DNA from: Paenibacillus sp. FSL W8-0186
GTDB taxonomy: Bacteria > Bacillota > Bacilli > Paenibacillales > Paenibacillaceae
Assembly: GCF_037969765.1 (NCBI RefSeq)
Contig: NZ_CP150207.1
Span: forward strand, 3,527,001 to 3,591,000
Length of the DNA: 64,000 bases
Direction: 5' to 3'
Position 1 is the stretch's first letter; every line of letters begins with the position of its first letter. The notes under the pieces were generated by a model that did no database searches, had not been told where the DNA came from, and saw only the letters and a list, made by a program, of their open reading frames with translations. Shown here piece after piece: positions 54,137 through 63,586 of the stretch. Made by a program: the position numbers and the translations under genes.

Positions 54137-54661
54137 TTGAGACTTACTGGTAAAAGAGTTATCGCTTTAGTAGATGAGGAATTCGAGGATTTGGAGCTGT
54201 GGTACCCGATTTATCGGGTTCGCGAGGAAGGTGCCGAGGTTCATCTCGTCGGACCGGAGAAAGGCAAAAAATACATCGGCAAGTACGGCGTGCCTGCCGA
54301 AGCGGAATATAGCTTCGAGGAAATCGATGCCAAAGACTACGACGGCATCCTCGTTCCGGGCGGCTGGGCCCCGGACAAGCTGCGCCGTTATGGCAAGGTG
54401 CTGGAAATGGTCAAAGAACTTCATGCGGCGAAGAAGCCGATTGGCCAAATCTGCCATGCCGGCTGGGTGCTGATATCCGCTAAGATTCTACAGGGCGTTA
54501 CGGTTACGTCGACACCGGGAATCCGCGATGATATGGAGAACGCAGGCGCGATTTGGAAGGATGAAGCCGTCGTCGTAGACGGGCATATCATCTCAGCCCG
54601 CCGTCCGCCGGATCTACCGCCGTACGGCAAAGCGTTCGTGGATGCGCTGGCGAAAGCGTAA
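54137..54661 (+). CDS. DJ-1/PfpI family protein
   Basis: 174 residues from a TTG at 54137 (RLTGKRVIALVD), which follows AGGAGG; the frame can be read from 53972 but that part lacks family similarity. Nucleophile elbow QICHAGWVLISA carries Cys-His. Family members act as protein or glyoxal-adduct deglycases or peptidases (Pyrococcus PfpI, YhbO); the precise role is not known. Terminator shared with ptsI. Confidence 0.87.
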   Translation: MRLTGKRVIALVDEEFEDLELWYPIYRVREEGAEVHLVGPEKGKKYIGKYGVPAEAEYSFEEIDAKDYDGILVPGGWAPDKLRRYGKVLEMVKELHAAKKPIGQICHAGWVLISAKILQGVTVTSTPGIRDDMENAGAIWKDEAVVVDGHIISARRPPDLPPYGKAFVDALAKA

Positions 54662-54686
54662 CCCATTCCCCTGAAGTGCTGCTGTA

Positions 54687-54745
54687 CACAAAAAAAGAAC
54701 CGCAAGGGAAGGAGCCCACTGCTCTCCCTATGCGGTTCTTCTTCG
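54687..54745. terminator. Bidirectional terminator, pfpI-type gene / ptsI
   Basis: AAGAACCGCA / TGCGGTTCTT with inner AGGGA / TCCCT pairs between convergent genes, A- and T-runs on both sides. Confidence 0.85.
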
Positions 54746-54748
54746 TGT

Positions 54749-56485
54749 TTAATGGTTCTGCCACACACAGCTTTCGGCAAAACGCGTCAGCTCTGCCTCC
54801 ACTTCGGCGCCGGTCGCAAGCCGATAGCAGTTCGCCCCGGCTTCCCGTCCTGCGGAAGCTTCGGCATTCAATATCCGGTGCTTCACCCTTAACAGCGATT
54901 GCGGGGACATGCTCAGATCACGGACGCCCAGATAAAGCCAGATCGGGATAGCTTTCTCGTCTCCGGCAAGTTCTCCGCAGACACTGACCGGAATCCCGGC
55001 GTCCTGCCCCGCCGTAATCGCCTGGCGCAGCAGGCGAAGCACCGCAGGATGAAATGGCTGGTACATATGGGCGATCGTCTCGTTCATCCGGTCGACAGCC
55101 AGAACGTACTGCACCAGATCATTCGTGCCAATGCTGAAGAAATCAGCTTCCTTGGCCAGCAGATCGGCGATCGCTGCCGCAGCAGGCACTTCAATCATGA
55201 CGCCGACCGGAATGCCGTCGTCGTAGGCGATGCCGCGCTGGTCGAGATCGGACTTGGCCTCGGCCAGTATTTGCTTCGCATGGCGCACCTCCTCCAGCGA
55301 GGAAATCATCGGCAGCATGATTTTCAAGCTTCCGTAGGCGCTGGCACGGAGGATGGCGGTCAACTGGGTCTTGAACATTTCTTTGCTGTTTAAGCTGATG
55401 CGGATGGCCCGGTAGCCGAGGAAGGGGTTATCCTCTTCCGGCAGCTCGAAATATTCCAGCTGCTTATCTCCCCCAATGTCGAGCGTGCGAATCACGACGG
55501 AATAGCGGCCTGCCTTCTCGGCAACCTGCCGGTATATATCAAACTGCTCCTCTTCCGATGGAAAGCTGGAACGATCCATATAGAGGAACTCGGTGCGGAA
55601 CAATCCCGCACCTTCGGCGCCGTAATGCAGCACCTGCTCCAAATCTTTGACGGAGCTGATATTGCCCGCCAGCCGAAAGCGGACGCCGTCCCGTGTAATA
55701 GCTTCGACCGTTGCCAGCAGCTGCAGCTGCTCCTTGCGCTTCCGCTGGATTTCGGCCAGTTCCGTGTAGCGGTCTATAATTTCCTGATCAGGTTCAACAT
55801 AAATAAGTCCTTCGTCGCCGTCAACGACAAGCATATCGCCCGTCTTCAGCGGCGTTCCAAGCTTGTGCTCCAGTCCGGACACAAGGGGAATCCCTAGAGC
55901 CCGGGCCATAATCGCCGAATGCGAGGTCTTGCCCCCAGCCATCGTAACCATGCCCAGCACATTATCTGGATTCATATGTACAAGCTGGGAGGGTGATAAT
56001 TCCTTGGCCACCAATATATAGGGCTGGGTATCGGCCGGAAGCGTAATATCGGGCGTGCCGAGTAAATGCTTCAGCAGGCGATTGCCTACATCCTTGATAT
56101 CAAGCGCCCGCTCCTTCATATACTCATCATCTAGCAGATCAAACATGGTGACAAAATGATCCGTTGCTTCTTTCACGGCAACTTCCGCCGCTTTGTACTG
56201 ACGTTCGATGATCCCGCGGATTTCGCTCATGAATACGGGATCCTCCAAAATGGCCAAATGGGCGTCAAAAATGCTCGACTCCTCAACCCCTACCGCTTCT
56301 TTGACTTCATTTTTCATCACTTCAATTTCCGTCTTGGATGTACGTATGCCTTCATACAGTCTCTCAAACTCTGCGGCCAAATCCACCTTATCCATCTGGC
56401 GGTCCGGCAAATCCCATTCCCAGGCAGGCAGCACGAATGCCTTGCCGATGGCTACGCCCGCTGCTGCAGCGACGCCCTGTATCAT
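54749..56485 (-). CDS. ptsI: PTS enzyme I (phosphoenolpyruvate-protein phosphotransferase)
   Basis: 578 residues. First enzyme of the PEP-dependent sugar phosphotransferase system; takes phosphate from PEP and passes it to HPr. Phospho-His in GGKTSHSAIMARALGIP, PEP-binding GLFRTEFLYMDR, SIGTNDLVQYVLAVDRMNE and VCGELAGDE (catalytic Cys). The ATG at 56485 (MIQGVA) is taken because AGGGGGT precedes it. In B. subtilis ptsH and ptsI are adjacent; here no HPr gene is next to it. Confidence 0.95.
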   Translation of the reverse strand: MIQGVAAAAGVAIGKAFVLPAWEWDLPDRQMDKVDLAAEFERLYEGIRTSKTEIEVMKNEVKEAVGVEESSIFDAHLAILEDPVFMSEIRGIIERQYKAAEVAVKEATDHFVTMFDLLDDEYMKERALDIKDVGNRLLKHLLGTPDITLPADTQPYILVAKELSPSQLVHMNPDNVLGMVTMAGGKTSHSAIMARALGIPLVSGLEHKLGTPLKTGDMLVVDGDEGLIYVEPDQEIIDRYTELAEIQRKRKEQLQLLATVEAITRDGVRFRLAGNISSVKDLEQVLHYGAEGAGLFRTEFLYMDRSSFPSEEEQFDIYRQVAEKAGRYSVVIRTLDIGGDKQLEYFELPEEDNPFLGYRAIRISLNSKEMFKTQLTAILRASAYGSLKIMLPMISSLEEVRHAKQILAEAKSDLDQRGIAYDDGIPVGVMIEVPAAAAIADLLAKEADFFSIGTNDLVQYVLAVDRMNETIAHMYQPFHPAVLRLLRQAITAGQDAGIPVSVCGELAGDEKAIPIWLYLGVRDLSMSPQSLLRVKHRILNAEASAGREAGANCYRLATGAEVEAELTRFAESCVWQNH

Positions 56486-56629
56486 GTTTAGACCCCCTAT
56501 ATCCTGCTCTGTTATAGGATACATCTCTCTATAATATTTATCTTTGTTCACGAAGTAATTCGGGTTCGCACTATTATGGTAATCCTAGGCTTGCAAATTT
56601 GTCAAAGGAAATTAAACCTGTCCAGCTAA

Positions 56630-56667
56630 AACAAAAAAAGAGGACCCGCTGAATTCAGGTCCTCTCC
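56630..56667 (-). terminator. Terminator after the CoA-binding protein gene
   Basis: AGAGGACC / GGTCCTCT stem with a 12-base loop and T-run on the minus strand. Confidence 0.8.
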
Positions 56668-56674
56668 TTAGGGA

Positions 56675-57106
56675 TTATTGCCGGCTCTTGCCGAGCAATA
56701 TGCTGTCCTCTACCTTGATACACCGGTCCATGATCACCTTCAAGCCGCCCTGCTCAGCGATCTGCGCTGCCTCCTCGCTGATGATTCCCTGCTGGAGCCA
56801 CAGCACCTTGGCACGGGCCGCCACCGCTTCGCGGGCCACCTCCGGAGTATATTCGCTGCGCCGAAATACGTTGACGATATCGATCGGCTCAGGTACGTCC
56901 GCCAAGGAAGCATACACCTGTTCGCCGAGAATCTGCCCGCTTACCGCCGGGTTCACTGGAATAATGCGGTAGCCGTTGCTCTGCATCGCTTGGGCTACCA
57001 TGTAGGATGTGCGGTCTGGCTTGTCGGACAGCCCGACGACGGCGATATTGCCCGCATGCTCCAAAATTCCCTTGATTTCCTCGCGGCTGGGATTTTCAAA
57101 AGCCAT
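56675..57106 (-). CDS. CoA-binding (YccU-type) protein
   Basis: 143 residues. Rossmann-fold CoA-binding domain as in succinyl-CoA synthetase alpha and YccU: AVVGLSDKPDRTSYMVAQAM, IIPVNP, ILGEQVYASLADVP and LWLQQG. The final MDRCIKVED keeps the family Cys. ATG at 57106 (MAFENP) behind AGGAGG. Often found near metabolic genes; the role is not established. Confidence 0.88.
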   Translation of the reverse strand: MAFENPSREEIKGILEHAGNIAVVGLSDKPDRTSYMVAQAMQSNGYRIIPVNPAVSGQILGEQVYASLADVPEPIDIVNVFRRSEYTPEVAREAVAARAKVLWLQQGIISEEAAQIAEQGGLKVIMDRCIKVEDSILLGKSRQ

Positions 57107-57154
57107 GGCTGAATCCTCCTCTCGAATTTCCATAGTATGCCCTGCTCTATTTTG

Positions 57155-58444
57155 TTATACCCATTCTACCTGAGCGCCAAGCGCCTTCATATGATCAAAA
57201 AATTGCGGATACGATTTGGCGACGTGATGGGCGTCCTTGATGACCAGCGGCTCGCGGCAGCGCAGGCCGACAATCGTCAAAGCCATAATGACGCGGTGAT
57301 CATAGTGGGCGTTGATCTCGACGCCCCCTTCAAGCCCGCTCGGACGGCCGTGCACGATGATCTCGGCCTGGCGCTCCTCTACGTTCGCGCCGGCTTTTCT
57401 CAGCTCGTTCAAATAATCTGTAATCCGATCGCATTCTTTATACCTTAAATTCTCTACGTTATAGAAACGGGACGTTCCTTCGGCAAACACTGCGGCGGCC
57501 ACCATAGCCAGCACCGCATCGGTCGCTGCATCGCCATCGAACTCAACCGGACGCAAGCGGCCATTGCCTTGTACGTGAACCGTATCGTTCACATGGGTCA
57601 GCGGCACGTCCATCATTTGCAGGACATCCACTACCGCCCGCTCGCCCTGTTTGCTGCGCTCGGCGAGACGGTGCACCTTCACATCGGACTTTGTTACCGC
57701 AGCTGCCGCCAGAATGGCCGCCGAGCCCGGATAATCGCCCTGTACCGTGTAGGTCTTCGCCTGATAGCTCTGGCGGCCGGGGACCTTGAAGCTCATGTAA
57801 TCGTCGCTGGCATGAATGATGATTCCCGCCTGCTCCAGAACTTCGAGCGTCTGGCCGACAACGACCTTCGATTTCAAATCGTCCAGCACCTCGATTTCGC
57901 TGTCCTCCTCCAGAAGAGGGGTCAGGAACAAGAGGGCGCTCAAATACTGCGAGCTGACTGCGCCGGATACGGTGATCTTGCCGCCCTTCGGATTGCCGCC
58001 GCGAATTGTGATCGGCAGCCGTCCTTCCTGATGGTCGACCTCGACGCCAAGCTGCTGTAGAGCCGTAATCAAATCATCATGCGGACGTTTGCCTAGGGAA
58101 TCAGGATAGGTGTTAACGAAGGTCACCTCAGGACACAGCGCGGCGATGCCCATTAGAAACCGCAGCACGGCTCCGGCATTGCCTACGTTCAATTCCTTGA
58201 CATCCCTCGGCTTCCGGCCAAAGCCCGTAATGACGATCTTCTCCTCATCCTCCTCCAGCACCGCCCCCAGGTCGGCAATGCAGCGGCGCATGGCGTCACT
58301 GTCCTCGCTGTGCGCAGGATAATATATGGTGCTCGTCCCTTCGGCTAGCGCGGCAACGAGCAGATAGCGCGTTGTATAATTTTTCGATGATAGCGCCCCG
58401 ATTTCACCGCTAAGCTCGGGCGTTGGTCTAACGATAACGTCCAT
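57155..58444 (-). CDS. aroA: Divergent 3-phosphoshikimate 1-carboxyvinyltransferase (EPSP synthase)
   Basis: 429 residues. Two EPT-type domains. Family residues kept: an SSK...R substrate site at 20-26, a GNAGA loop at 88-92, NLRYKECDRI (Glu/Arg site) and YDHRVIMAL with DAHHVAKSYP. But the canonical K-S is K-N (Lys21-Asn22) and the loop reads NAGAVLRF instead of NAG-T-A-M-R-P. It is followed by aroK on the same strand with a 35-base gap, which supports a shikimate pathway role. It could also be an EPT enzyme of another pathway. Confidence 0.8.
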   Translation of the reverse strand: MDVIVRPTPELSGEIGALSSKNYTTRYLLVAALAEGTSTIYYPAHSEDSDAMRRCIADLGAVLEEDEEKIVITGFGRKPRDVKELNVGNAGAVLRFLMGIAALCPEVTFVNTYPDSLGKRPHDDLITALQQLGVEVDHQEGRLPITIRGGNPKGGKITVSGAVSSQYLSALLFLTPLLEEDSEIEVLDDLKSKVVVGQTLEVLEQAGIIIHASDDYMSFKVPGRQSYQAKTYTVQGDYPGSAAILAAAAVTKSDVKVHRLAERSKQGERAVVDVLQMMDVPLTHVNDTVHVQGNGRLRPVEFDGDAATDAVLAMVAAAVFAEGTSRFYNVENLRYKECDRITDYLNELRKAGANVEERQAEIIVHGRPSGLEGGVEINAHYDHRVIMALTIVGLRCREPLVIKDAHHVAKSYPQFFDHMKALGAQVEWV

Positions 58445-58479
58445 TTATATTCTCCTTTTTTCATCAAATATTATTTTGA

Positions 58480-58992
58480 TTAACCGCGGTAATGCATTAA
58501 AATCTCAGACGCTAGGACGTCCGGAGTTTTACCCGTGGTATCGATTTTGACGTGAGCAAAATCATAAGCATGCTTGCGCTCTTCCAGGAGGACGGTTAGT
58601 CTCTCCTTCGCCCCTCCGGCAAGCAGCGGCCTGCCCGGATCCTCGCCAACACGCTTCAGGATGCTCTCCAGGTCGGCGGTAAGGGCAACAACCCAGCCCT
58701 GTTCCAGCATGATGGAGCGGTTCTCTTCGCGCAGGACGGCCCCGCCGCCGGTCGCCAGCACTACCCCGCCTTCTTGCAGAACCCGGCTCAGCAATGCCGA
58801 CTCCATATCCCGGAAATAAGTCTCGCCGTAATTGGCAAACAATTCGGGAATTGTGCACTTCGCCTCCTCTTCGATCTGTTGATCGAGATCGATCAGGCGA
58901 TAGCCAGCCTTTTCAGCAAGAGCGGCTCCTACCGTCGACTTGCCTGTGCCCATCATTCCTACCAGTATAATATTGTTTCTCATTCCACTCAA
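58480..58992 (-). CDS. aroK: Shikimate kinase
   Basis: 170 residues. Phosphorylates shikimate before EPSP synthase. Walker A VGMMGTGKSTVG, DLDQQIEEEAKCTIPELFANYGE and ATGGGAVLREEN (shikimate-binding GGG) and the LID RPLLAGGAKE. A TTG at 58992 fits the AGGTG site; an ATG nine bases later (MRNNIIL) is the alternative. Paired with aroA. Confidence 0.94.
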   Translation of the reverse strand: MSGMRNNIILVGMMGTGKSTVGAALAEKAGYRLIDLDQQIEEEAKCTIPELFANYGETYFRDMESALLSRVLQEGGVVLATGGGAVLREENRSIMLEQGWVVALTADLESILKRVGEDPGRPLLAGGAKERLTVLLEERKHAYDFAHVKIDTTGKTPDVLASEILMHYRG

Positions 58993-59085
58993 TATTTCAC
59001 CTACTTTATTCCTGTGCTGATGGCAAACTTTTTCATATCATAACACAGGCGCCAGCATTTCGGCACATCTCATCGCTAAATATTC

Positions 59086-59126
59086 AAAAAAAGGCGCCAA
59101 AGAGCAAAACCGCTCTTGACGCCTTA
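59086..59126 (-). terminator. Terminator after gnd
   Basis: AAGGCGTCAAGAGC / GCTCTTTGGCGCCTT imperfect stem followed by seven T residues on the minus strand. Confidence 0.85.
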
Positions 59127-59138
59127 TGAATCAGTTGA

Positions 59139-60548
59139 TTAGAACCATTGATGATGGAATACGCCTTCTTTGTCAACGCGCTTGAACGTATGCGCCCCAA
59201 AGTAGTCGCGCTGCGCTTGCAGCAGGTTAGCTGGCAGGCGCTCCGTACGGTAGCTGTCGTAGTAGGACAATGCGCTGGAGAAGCCTGGTACCGGAATGCC
59301 GCGGGAGACCGCTGCCGAGATCACTTGGCGCCATGCATCCTGATATGTTTCCACGATGTTCTTGAAGTAAGGATCGAGAAGCAGGTTCTTCAGGCCAGGA
59401 TCACGGTCGTAAGCTTCCTTGATGTTATGCAGGAACTGGGAACGGATAATGCAGCCGCCGCGGAAAATCATCGCGATATTGCCGTATTTCAAATCCCAGC
59501 CGTACTCGTCGGAAGCTGCTCTCATTTGTGCAAAGCCTTGAGCGTAGGATACGATCTTGCTGGCGAACAGCGCTTTGCGAACATTTTCAATGAACTCCTG
59601 TTTGTCGCCGTCAAAAGAGCTGGCAGCCGGGCCGCTCAAAATTTTGCTTGCGGCAACGCGCTCTTCCTTCATCGCGGACAAGAAGCGGGAGAATACAGAT
59701 TCTGTAATCATGGACAACGGCACGCCGAGGTCAAGAGCGCTTTGGCTTGTCCATTTGCCTGTTCCCTTCTGTCCGGCAGCATCAAGAATGACATCGACCA
59801 TCGGTTTGCCGGTCTCTTCATCGTATTGCGAGAAGATGTCCGCCGTAATCTCGATCAAGTAGCTGTCGAGTTCGCCTTTGTTCCACTCGGTGAAAATTTC
59901 ATGCAGTTCCTTGGCATCCAGGCCAAGCACGTCCTTGAGCAGGTGGTAGGCTTCGCCGATCAGCTGCATATCGCCATACTCAATTCCGTTATGCACCATC
60001 TTGACATAGTGGCCTGCACCGTCTGGACCGATATATGTACAGCATGGATCGCCGTTCACTTTAGCGGAAATGGCCGTAAGAATCGGCTCGACTAATTTAT
60101 ATGCACTTTCCTGGCCGCCAGGCATGATCGAAGGGCCGTTCAGCGCGCCTTCCTCACCGCCGGATACCCCTGTGCCGATAAAGCGGAAGCCTTTGGCTTC
60201 AAGCTCTTTGCTGCGGCGCTGCGTATCCGGGAAGTAGGCATTGCCTCCATCGATAATGATATCGCCTTGATCCAGGTAAGGAAGGAGCTGCTCGATCGTT
60301 GCGTCGGTAGCTGGACCTGCTTGTACCATGATCAGGATTTTACGGGGCACTTCCAAGGAATTGACAAACTCTTCAACCGAGAATGTACCAACCACGTTTT
60401 TGCCCTTCGCTTCGTTTGCGAGCATATCGTGAGTTTTCTCAGGGGAGCGGTTATACACCGAGACAGTGAACCCTCTGCTTTCAATATTTAGGGCGAGGTT
60501 CTTACCCATAACGGCAAGGCCGATAACGCCAATTTGTTGTTTCGACAT
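59139..60548 (-). CDS. gnd: 6-phosphogluconate dehydrogenase (decarboxylating)
   Basis: 469 residues, the usual length. Oxidative pentose phosphate pathway: makes ribulose-5-phosphate, CO2 and NADPH. Rossmann motif [16 protein letters not shown], cofactor [10 protein letters not shown] (NADP-preferring Arg) and substrate site [18 protein letters not shown] and [12 protein letters not shown]. The ATG at 60548 (MSKQQ) is preferred. Monocistronic with terminator. Confidence 0.96.
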   Translation of the reverse strand: MSKQQIGVIGLAVMGKNLALNIESRGFTVSVYNRSPEKTHDMLANEAKGKNVVGTFSVEEFVNSLEVPRKILIMVQAGPATDATIEQLLPYLDQGDIIIDGGNAYFPDTQRRSKELEAKGFRFIGTGVSGGEEGALNGPSIMPGGQESAYKLVEPILTAISAKVNGDPCCTYIGPDGAGHYVKMVHNGIEYGDMQLIGEAYHLLKDVLGLDAKELHEIFTEWNKGELDSYLIEITADIFSQYDEETGKPMVDVILDAAGQKGTGKWTSQSALDLGVPLSMITESVFSRFLSAMKEERVAASKILSGPAASSFDGDKQEFIENVRKALFASKIVSYAQGFAQMRAASDEYGWDLKYGNIAMIFRGGCIIRSQFLHNIKEAYDRDPGLKNLLLDPYFKNIVETYQDAWRQVISAAVSRGIPVPGFSSALSYYDSYRTERLPANLLQAQRDYFGAHTFKRVDKEGVFHHQWF

Positions 60549-60645
60549 GGTCTCCATCCTTTGCATTCTATATTTTTTTCAATAATATCATTTTAACTCT
60601 TTGAAGTACAGAAGTGAACCCCTTCATCCAACTCTCATTTTATAT

Positions 60646-60686
60646 TTAAAAACGGCTCTTCCCCTAATCCGAAAGAGCCGTTTCAA
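60646..60686. terminator. Terminator between the orphan gene and gnd
   Basis: AACGGCTCTT / AAGAGCCGTT 10-bp stem, T-run on the minus strand. Confidence 0.85.
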
Positions 60687-60714
60687 TCCTTGTTTGATGT
60701 TCGCATTGTCTCTG

Positions 60715-61311
60715 TTACCACTCCAGTTGGATTAATTGAATACGAAGCTTGCGCAGCTTCTCTTTGCAGTCCTCGATCAGCTGTTCATCGCCGGATTTCA
60801 TAGCGTCATACAAATGATCCAGTTCTTCGTCCAGTCTCTTCTGCAGGCTTTCGATCTGCTGCTCCGCTGATTGCGATGCCAGCAGCTCCGCGACTCGCTC
60901 CATGTCAAGCATGGGGCCTTTTTGAAAAATAACCCGATGCTCCACCCCGGTAATTTCCACCAAACGGATGACCTCGCCAAACAAGATGCTCTCGATTAAT
61001 ATTTGCCGGTCTTTGAACCGTTTGACGACCGCATGGCCGCGCAAGTCCCCGATCAGCTTCTCAAACCATTCCGCCAGCTTGGCGTCCTTAATGACGTAAT
61101 CGCCTGCCAGCTTGTATCCTTTCGCGAGACGCTGAAAACGCAACTTGGTTAATTTGCGTCCAGTGCGTACGGAAATAATAAAGATCGATTCGTTCTCGCT
61201 CCAGTACAGCGAATATCCGTCCTGGATCAGATCGCGAATCAGCTGCTGAATGTGCCGACGGTCGAAACGGAGTTCCAGATTGCAGTATTCTACCTCATAA
61301 CTTTTATTCAC
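60715..61311 (-). CDS. Conserved-looking protein of unknown function
   Basis: 198 residues, soluble, mixed alpha/beta front and a C-terminal helical region (about 145-198; heptad-like LQKRLDEELDHLYDAM, KLRKLRIQLIQLEW). No metal or nucleotide motif and no signal peptide seen. GTG start behind AAGGAGG. It lies alone between gnd and yktB; I do not recognise the family. Confidence 0.75.
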   Translation of the reverse strand: MNKSYEVEYCNLELRFDRRHIQQLIRDLIQDGYSLYWSENESIFIISVRTGRKLTKLRFQRLAKGYKLAGDYVIKDAKLAEWFEKLIGDLRGHAVVKRFKDRQILIESILFGEVIRLVEITGVEHRVIFQKGPMLDMERVAELLASQSAEQQIESLQKRLDEELDHLYDAMKSGDEQLIEDCKEKLRKLRIQLIQLEW

Positions 61312-61391
61312 GGCACTCCCTCCTTACCTTATCTTATACTTCATCTTATGTAGAGGTAACTTGGATTATTGATTATTTTTACCCGTTATGG

Positions 61392-61414
61392 GCCCATTAT
61401 GACGCAGAATGGGC
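61392..61414. promoter_or_regulatory. Inverted repeat in the yktB promoter region
   Basis: GCCCATT-N9-AATGGGC upstream of a TATACT -10-like element (61435-61440); may be an operator. Confidence 0.3.
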
Positions 61415-61488
61415 TGGAAAAGTGTTATACTGGCGAGTAACGGCCGATAGTGGCCCATAGAAAAACAAGCATTCTGCTGGAGGTTACC

Positions 61489-62115
61489 ATGATGAATTTT
61501 ACCGGCTTTCACAGCCAAGATTTCGATAGCCTGACCGTACCAGGGCTTGAGCCGCGGATGGAAGCGATCATCGCGAATATCCGTCCCAAGCTCGAAGCGC
61601 TTGGAGGAACGCTTGCTCCTTACTTGTCGGCCCTGTGCGGCGAAGAGATGTTCCCGCATGTCGCGAAGCACGCGAGACGGACGATCAATCCGCCGGAGGA
61701 TACGTGGATTGCCTGGAGCAGCAGCAAGCGCGGCTACAAAGCGCTGCCGCATTTCCAGGTAGGGATGTTCTCCACCCACCTGTTCATCATTTTTGCGGTT
61801 ATTTATGAAAGCCCGAATAAGGAAACGATCGCCCGGTATTTGGAGAAGCATACAGCCAAAGTAGACAAGCTCGTGCCGGCTGATTTCTACTGGTCGACCG
61901 ACCATATGAAGCCCGAGGGAACGCTCCACCGGGAAATGAATAAAGAGGCACTGCTGCAAATGGCCGGCAAGCTCAAAGCCGTGAAAAAATCCGAGCTGCT
62001 GTGCGGATTGCGCCTCGATCGCGATCACCCCCTTCTTCAAGATGGCGAGGGGCTGACCCATAAGATCGAACAAACCTTTGAGACGTTACTGCCGCTCTAC
62101 AAAGGATCCTTCTGA
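61489..62115 (+). CDS. yktB: YktB family protein (DUF1054)
   Basis: 208 residues. DUF1054/UPF0637 family; MMNFTGFHSQDFDSL at the N-terminus and the HLFIIFAVIYESPNK core. The function is not established. The ATG at 61489 follows GGAGG by five bases; an ATG directly behind it is an alternative. Confidence 0.92.
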   Translation: MMNFTGFHSQDFDSLTVPGLEPRMEAIIANIRPKLEALGGTLAPYLSALCGEEMFPHVAKHARRTINPPEDTWIAWSSSKRGYKALPHFQVGMFSTHLFIIFAVIYESPNKETIARYLEKHTAKVDKLVPADFYWSTDHMKPEGTLHREMNKEALLQMAGKLKAVKKSELLCGLRLDRDHPLLQDGEGLTHKIEQTFETLLPLYKGSF

Positions 62116-62118
62116 AAC

Positions 62119-62166
62119 GCAAAAAAGCAGCCTTCCCCTTACGCTCGGGGAAGGCTGCTTTTTTGA
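62119..62166. terminator. Bidirectional terminator, yktB / MFS
   Basis: AAAAAAGCAGCCTTCCCC / GGGGAAGGCTGCTTTTTT 18-bp perfect stem; the last MFS codons form one arm. Confidence 0.92.
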
Positions 62167-63407
62167 CGGGATATGATGATATGGACAAAGAACAGAATGC
62201 CCATCACAATGGCGCTAGCCATAAACGGCGCTGAAGGGCCGAGCATGTCCCACATTTTGCCCGAGATGATCGGTCCTACGACCATCCCTGATCCCTGTAC
62301 CGTGAGGAAGAGGCCCCACACGGTCCCCTTCTCCCCTTCGGGAAGCATATGGGAAATCATCGTATCCCATGTCGGCAAAATGCACGCATAACTGATCCCG
62401 ATGAGGATGACGAGGATCCAGACGAGAGAAATGGAGCGAGTTACGGCAAACAGCCCGATCGCTACGGAAGAGAGCGCGAAGCCGATATGCAGAAACCATT
62501 TTGTCCCGAAACGGTCCACCAGCCGGCCGATCGGAATTAGGCCGATTACAGTGATCCCCCCTCCGGTAACGAGCAGGGCGCTGAAGGCTTCCGGTGATAA
62601 ATCAAGCTCCGTCCGCACATACAAGGTGATGACCGGGGTCAGCAGCCCAATCGCGAAGGTCTGCAGGAAAAGCGCCGGGAACAGTAACCGGCTGACATGG
62701 AGATTCTCTTTAATATGGCGGATCGATTGGCGGACATTGTTGAGCACTCCCTTGACTCCGCCTTCCCAAAGAGAAGGCTCCTCCGATGGTTGTCCCGCCG
62801 TACCCGGACTGCTCTTCATCTTGCTTTTTCCCGGCAGGAACAAAGACACGATGACCACGATTCCCATCAAAGCAAGCAGAACCCAGAAGACCGGCCGATA
62901 CGAGCCGTCCACAAAAAAATTAATAATGACCGGGCCTAAGCCTGTCCCGCCCAAGCTGGAGATTTGAATGACGCCCATCGCGGTGCCGAAATTGTTGTTC
63001 TCGCGCGTAACGGCGGAAATGCCCATCAGAACGCATGGCCATAGCGGAGCGGTGCCGATGCCGATCAGCGCGCATCCGAGGACGATCATGCCCATTTTAT
63101 CCGCCATGGCGATAATCAGGACGGCAACAAACGTCAGCAAGAGCCCCAGCATCATCGTCAGCCTGAAACCGACCCGCTCAATGAACCAGCCGGCCGGGCT
63201 GCGAAACACGTTATCGCCAATATACTGAAGCGAGAAGGATAATCCGATTGCGAACGCGCTAAGATGCAGTACATCCCCCATGTACACAGGTAAAATTGAT
63301 ACGATTAATGCTCCCTTTACGAACTCCACCAGGAACATAATGATCCATAAGCTAATGAAAGTCGGAGTCAGCAGTTTCTTGCTTACGAGTTTGGTCGTTA
63401 TTTCCAC
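62139..63407 (-). CDS. MFS transporter (drug efflux type)
   Basis: 422 residues with twelve predicted membrane segments and a long central loop (about 195-235; KSKMKSSPGTAGQPSEEPS). MFS signature GRLVDRFGTKW lies between TM8 and TM9, and GFRLTMMLG in the first half. Substrate unknown; similar proteins export drugs or sugars. GTG start behind AGGGAGAA. Confidence 0.88.
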   Translation of the reverse strand: MEITTKLVSKKLLTPTFISLWIIMFLVEFVKGALIVSILPVYMGDVLHLSAFAIGLSFSLQYIGDNVFRSPAGWFIERVGFRLTMMLGLLLTFVAVLIIAMADKMGMIVLGCALIGIGTAPLWPCVLMGISAVTRENNNFGTAMGVIQISSLGGTGLGPVIINFFVDGSYRPVFWVLLALMGIVVIVSLFLPGKSKMKSSPGTAGQPSEEPSLWEGGVKGVLNNVRQSIRHIKENLHVSRLLFPALFLQTFAIGLLTPVITLYVRTELDLSPEAFSALLVTGGGITVIGLIPIGRLVDRFGTKWFLHIGFALSSVAIGLFAVTRSISLVWILVILIGISYACILPTWDTMISHMLPEGEKGTVWGLFLTVQGSGMVVGPIISGKMWDMLGPSAPFMASAIVMGILFFVHIIISRQKSSLPRA

Positions 63408-63522
63408 AGTCGTTCTCCCTTATCTTCTCTTTATCATCGAAAAGTTATTTCTAGTTTATCCTTTTGGGACGGTAAGTTACACCCCGATTCGAGATTATCT
63501 GCATCTTGCGTCCAATCTTTAC

Positions 63523-63550
63523 TTGCAATCCATTCTCTTTTTGCTATACT
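63523..63550 (+). promoter_or_regulatory. Promoter for the decarboxylase gene
   Basis: -35 TTGCAA (63523-63528) and -10 TATACT (63545-63550), spacing 16. Confidence 0.75.
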
Positions 63551-63586
63551 CAACTTTGTTTAAAAATTTTGCATGGAAAGGCAGGG

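Noticed and set aside
59148..60095. 315-residue plus-strand ORF
   Set aside because: Antisense to gnd; no start signal and no recognisable domain.
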